A DNA stretch of 64,000 nucleotides from Porphyridium purpureum (lineage: Eukaryota; Rhodophyta; Bangiophyceae; Porphyridiales; Porphyridiaceae): NCBI GenBank assembly GCA_008690995.1, contig VRMN01000009.1, forward strand, positions 62,001-126,000, given 5' to 3'. The position numbers and the translations under genes are program-made. Shown piece after piece: positions 60,513 to 64,000 of the stretch; the first letter of the stretch is position 1; the number at the start of each line of letters is the position of its first letter. The notes beneath the pieces were generated by a model. The model saw only the letters and a list, made by a program, of their open reading frames with translations. It did not search any database and was not told the DNA's origin.

Positions 60513-61531
60513 CGTTCCTGCGCGGTTTATCCTCCTCGTTCCCTTCCACCACCGCAACCTCGTCTTCCTTCCCCAGCTCCTCCAATCTCCACGCACCAAC
60601 TCACACGCCACGTCCATCTTTCACGTGCTCGTGCTCCCCCCCCCACCACGCCAAACCGAACCGCACGCTCACATCGACATAACGGTTTAGCCATTCCTTA
60701 GCAATCCTGATATCTCATTCAAAATAGCCTCTATTAAACACACCTGCAATGCGGTAGCACTGTACCGCGACTGTGCCTCCCTCCATTTATTCTCCTGATG
60801 ACTTTTCATCTCGACGAGCCCGTTCTTCATCCACTCAGACCGATACGCCGTTAACCGGCTGTGAGCCGATGTGAGTTTGGGGCCACGGTTAGAACACATG
60901 TACAGTGGGGCAGTACCTTCGTGTGTTTTGGGAGTGTTGAGTGTACAAGGGACAACGGAACGGGTCCATCATCGCGCTGCAGACAGTGCGCGTATGTAAA
61001 CGGCCTCGCTTTATAAGGACCCCAGCAGCAGCAGTAGCTTGGCGGTTATTGTAAGACGCTTGTGTGCCTATGTGTGTCGGCAGAATATGATAGAGAAGCT
61101 CGGGAAAATGAGAGAATGGACTGGGGCGTGTGCCGGCTTTTGTAAGGTCCCTTGCGGGTTTGAAGCGGTTTGGAAGAGGAAGGAGGAGGAGAAGGAGAAA
61201 GAGGAAGGGCAGGAGGGGAGGAGGGGAGAAGGGGTGTGAGTGCTCTTGTGTGTGTGTTTGTGTGTGTAGAGATAGAGAAGGAGTGAGAGAGCGTAATTGG
61301 GGGCGGGGGACAGAGGGAGAAGGGAGGGGAGGATGGTGTGTAGGGTGGCTTGTGGCGTGGCTGAGCGTGAGTGGTTGTGACTGGGTGGGACAGAGTGGGT
61401 GGTGTGTGGGCGGTTGCGTGCGGAGGTGGGCAGGTTTGGGGACAGGAAAGGGAAGGAAAGGGAAGGAAAGGGAAGGGAAGGAAAGGGAAGGGGGGAAGAC
61501 GGAGGAGGGCGGGAAGAGCGGGTGAGTGAAG
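60513..61531. other. 1 kb divergent intergenic region, purine-rich on the right
   Basis: No gene seen. ACTGTAC at about 60769 and GTACAGT at about 60900 lie 255-390 bp upstream of the HHL1-like start. From 61165 to the next start codon the + strand is almost pure G/A/T-G repeat sequence, including GGAAAGGGAA tandem units at 61441-61492. Confidence 0.5.
61441..61492 (+). repeat. (GGAAAGGGAA)n purine repeat in the leader of the right-edge gene
   Basis: Tandem GGAAA/GGGAA units over about 50 bp, all-purine, ending 40 bp before the ATG at 61532. Another example of the coding-strand purine leaders in this window. Confidence 0.8.
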
Positions 61532-64000
61532 ATGAGTCAGCCAATGAAAATGGGGGAGGGCATGTCCGCGGCGGGGCTGGGCGCGATTACAAAGGAGCAG
61601 TATGACGTGCAGCGAGGAAAGGTGTCGCCCAGCGCGACAACGTCGCCGCGCGCGGGGAAGCGGGAGTTTGTGGGCATGTCTGGGTTCTTGTCGCCGCGGG
61701 CGAGCGGGCGCGTGCAGCCGGGCTCGCCAGAGCGGGGCAAGAGCCAGCCGATTGGGCAGGGCTCTGGCTCCGTGCGCATGAGCGGCCTGCTGTCGCCCAG
61801 AAACGCAATGCCGTCGCAGACCTCCACGACGCAGAAGAAGCCAGAACTCAAAGTGGGCGAGGGCTTTTCTGCCGCGGATCTGCCACCGCTGACGAATGAT
61901 GACGCGCGCATCGCGATGGGCAAAGCACCGAGAAGCCCGCCGCGAGGCACAAGCGGGAATATCGAGGTTTCCAAGTCGCCGCGCGGAATGAGCGGCTCGC
62001 TGCTCTCACCCAGAAAGGCGAGCCTCGCTGATCCAGTCGAACAAAAGAAACCGGAAGTGGTGTCGCAGCCAGTAGACTCCTTGCCGCCTATCACCAACGA
62101 TGAAATCAAGCGGCTGTCCGGCCGTCTTAATGATCCAAGCAACTCAGGGCCAACATCAGGGCGCCTTGGGGACAAGTCACCCACCATAAGACTGCCTTCT
62201 CCTCGGAAAAAAGCAGAAACCGACGCTGGAGCCGAGCAAGTCGCGGGCGAAAGTCAGCCTCACATGCCGAAACGAGTCTTGTCGACCGGTCGTCTGTGCG
62301 ACGCAGAAGCGGCGACGATCAAGCCCCCGGAAGTGCAGGGTAAGGTGGACCCCGGCATGCCAGTCAAGGGCAGTAATCTTCCGGCGATTTCCAGGGAAGA
62401 GATTCTGAGACTGTCCGGTGTGATAGTTCCGCCGAAAGTGGAGAAAATGATCGACCCTGCCGATGTCAAATATGGTACACCTGCGGTGCCCAAGGAATCA
62501 GCATTGTCGCGGGTGTTGTCGCCTCGCAGCCTGAACGCTGCAGCCGAGAAGGTGAAGACACAGCAACAGGCAGATGCAGAGCTTGCGGAATCAGGTAACT
62601 TTGCTCCGGTATACTTCCCGCAACATCTGGCTGCGTACGGCACGGACGACGCCGTGGTGGCCAAGCAACAAAAGGCTTTGATGGAGCGCAAGAAGCTAGA
62701 GATTGAAGAGCGCGAAAGGGCGGAAAAAGAGGCCGCGGCAAAGGAAACGGCCGAAAAGGAGGCTGCCGCTGCCAAGGCCGAGGCCAGGAAAGCCAAGTAC
62801 GAAAAAGAAAGAGCTGCGGCGGCGGCGGCGGCTGCCGCGGCCGCAGAGGCCGCGGCCGCAGAAGCAGTAGCGCCACCGGATGTCGCTGCGGGGCAAGATG
62901 GAAGCACGGTCGCGATCGATTCGAAATCCAGCGCGTCCGCTGACAATAAGGATCTGGCCAAGAAGAAGCAGCAAAGCAGAGCTGAAGCAGCGGCTGCTGC
63001 TGCAGCCACGGCCGCGGCGCTCGAGGCCGACATGGCTAGGCTCAGGAAGATTGGTCTTGGCAAAAGAGCAACAGACGACGACGTGAAGAAGGAAGATCAA
63101 GACGAGGAGGAGGTTGGCTATATCAAGAAGGATGATAAGGAAGACAGGAAAGACGCTGCAGAGACCAAGCCGAAAGATGACGCCAAGCGCGATGCAGAAC
63201 CAGCAAATGATGATGCAGAGCAAAGCGAAAAGGCGGCTGCATCGGTCGTAGATGAGCATGGAGGCGAGGATGAGCAGCACATGGGCGACGCGGTGTCAGA
63301 GGCCGCTGACCACGTTGGTGTAACGCCACTCGATTCCAAAATCGTGGATCTGACCAATCGCCGAGCAAATTTGTTGAGTCCTCGTGCCGCACCGAACCCA
63401 GAGGCGTGGAAAAAGCTGTTACCACAGGACTTACATCCCTCGCTCGGAGAGGACCCGAATAAGGATGTCGTGGCATTTTATCACGATGGGATTCGACTGG
63501 AGCTGTCGGACCTGTACAAATTTCTGGAAAGATGGGAAAAGAAGGGATGGACCATGGACACAGCGATGGCGACAAAGTTTTACGATTGGTGGTCGATTTT
63601 CCAGGAGTGTGTGTACGAGTGGTTCAAGATTGACGAGCGTGTTTTTATCGCGCACATGGAAGCGTTCCAGGCGAGTTTGATGGGGTTCGATGGCACCTCG
63701 CGGGCGAACCGTCGTTTGAGCTTTGTGTCGGCCGCACAGGAGATTGGCCGAGTGCGCAAGGATATGCTTAGCGGCACGGGCGGTATGGATACGATGCAGC
63801 GCTTTGTCACGCGCGTGCAGGAAATATTTCCCACTTTGCTAAGCTATCTCATTGTCAAGGAGGCCATGATGACCGAGCAAATTGAGCTAGCGCGCGAGTA
63901 CAACCAGCTGCAAGACGAAAATATTCGTCTGACGAAGAAAGCTATGGTACGCGAAACGCTCAAGCTGAAAAACGGCATCGGCGAGTTTGTTTTGTGCATT
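61532..64000 (+). CDS. Large low-complexity protein, 3' end outside window, function unknown
   Basis: An open frame of 823 codons from MSQPMKMGEGMSAAGLG that runs off the window end. The N-terminal half carries two interleaved short repeats: an LSPR motif (MSGFLSPRAS about 50, MSGLLSPRNA about 83, MSGSLLSPRKA about 153, RVLSPRSLN about 327, LLSPRAA about 615) and a LPP(L/I)TND(D/E) motif (LPPLTNDDA, LPPITNDEIKRLSG, LPAISREEILRLSG). A long Ala/Glu/Lys coiled coil follows (about 385-450 and 475-510), then an acidic stretch. Residues about 645-715 (VVAFYHDGIRLELSDLYKFL...) look like a helical bundle faintly like hemerythrin. A coiled-coil helix ends the visible part. SPR sites suggest proline-directed phosphorylation. 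Confidence 0.7.
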   Translation, partial: MSQPMKMGEGMSAAGLGAITKEQYDVQRGKVSPSATTSPRAGKREFVGMSGFLSPRASGRVQPGSPERGKSQPIGQGSGSVRMSGLLSPRNAMPSQTSTTQKKPELKVGEGFSAADLPPLTNDDARIAMGKAPRSPPRGTSGNIEVSKSPRGMSGSLLSPRKASLADPVEQKKPEVVSQPVDSLPPITNDEIKRLSGRLNDPSNSGPTSGRLGDKSPTIRLPSPRKKAETDAGAEQVAGESQPHMPKRVLSTGRLCDAEAATIKPPEVQGKVDPGMPVKGSNLPAISREEILRLSGVIVPPKVEKMIDPADVKYGTPAVPKESALSRVLSPRSLNAAAEKVKTQQQADAELAESGNFAPVYFPQHLAAYGTDDAVVAKQQKALMERKKLEIEERERAEKEAAAKETAEKEAAAAKAEARKAKYEKERAAAAAAAAAAAEAAAAEAVAPPDVAAGQDGSTVAIDSKSSASADNKDLAKKKQQSRAEAAAAAAATAAALEADMARLRKIGLGKRATDDDVKKEDQDEEEVGYIKKDDKEDRKDAAETKPKDDAKRDAEPANDDAEQSEKAAASVVDEHGGEDEQHMGDAVSEAADHVGVTPLDSKIVDLTNRRANLLSPRAAPNPEAWKKLLPQDLHPSLGEDPNKDVVAFYHDGIRLELSDLYKFLERWEKKGWTMDTAMATKFYDWWSIFQECVYEWFKIDERVFIAHMEAFQASLMGFDGTSRANRRLSFVSAAQEIGRVRKDMLSGTGGMDTMQRFVTRVQEIFPTLLSYLIVKEAMMTEQIELAREYNQLQDENIRLTKKAMVRETLKLKNGIGEFVLCI

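Noticed and set aside
61537-63063. Long minus-strand frames opposite the right-edge gene (216 and 267 residues)
   Set aside because: Mirror frames of the repetitive plus-strand gene (Ala/Ser/Leu runs opposite its coiled coil).

Overview
This is nuclear DNA of a compact, intron-poor, GC-rich photosynthetic eukaryote. It most resembles a unicellular red alga of the Porphyridium type. That identification is an inference, resting on long intronless genes on both strands, plastid-type genes (FabI enoyl-ACP reductase with a transit-like leader, an HHL1-like photosystem protein, a GC1/SulA-like epimerase), ordinary eukaryotic genes (AP beta-adaptin, COX10, citrate synthase, NAA30, SAS10, Argonaute) and red-algal-style Copia and Tc1 elements. 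No tRNA, rRNA or CRISPR was recognised by eye.

Layout: citrate synthase and a double-CCCH methyltransferase-like protein (0.4-4 kb, -); a Tc1 transposon with TIRs and TA duplication (5.46-7.01 kb); an NT5C2-type 5'-nucleotidase (+); two divergent DFD-type AGC kinases around a 2.4 kb gene-free stretch (9.3-15.6 kb); COX10 (-); a pentameric ligand-gated ion channel (+); a slicer-type Argonaute (-); a young, whole-looking Ty1/copia element just upstream of Argonaute (23.33-29.26 kb); a disordered protein (+); Sds3/BRMS1-like (-); a gamma-carbonic-anhydrase-like protein (+); beta-adaptin (-); PAQR receptor, DEP protein and CXC/tesmin protein (+); NUFIP1-like (-); a type I surface protein (+); NAA30 (-) and SAS10 (+) sharing a short divergent promoter; FabI (-); a second Tc1 element with IR/DR ends; a beta-barrel protein and the GC1-like epimerase (+); RPC31-like, TMEM53-like and HHL1-like genes (-); and a large low-complexity protein that runs off the right edge.

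Most neighbours look functionally unrelated, as is usual in such genomes. Two shared non-coding themes stand out. A GTAC-centred word, ACTGTAC/GTACAGT, recurs in gaps between genes, including a cluster with a perfect inverted repeat between beta-adaptin and PAQR. Purine-rich (GA)n or (GA)n(GT)n tracts sit immediately 5' of several start codons on the coding strand.

The most unusual protein-level items are the ion channel with an anion-type PAR motif, the zinc-finger plus Myb/SANT-like module inside the Copia polyprotein, the paired DFD kinases, and a gamma-CA homologue lacking two of the three usual zinc ligands.
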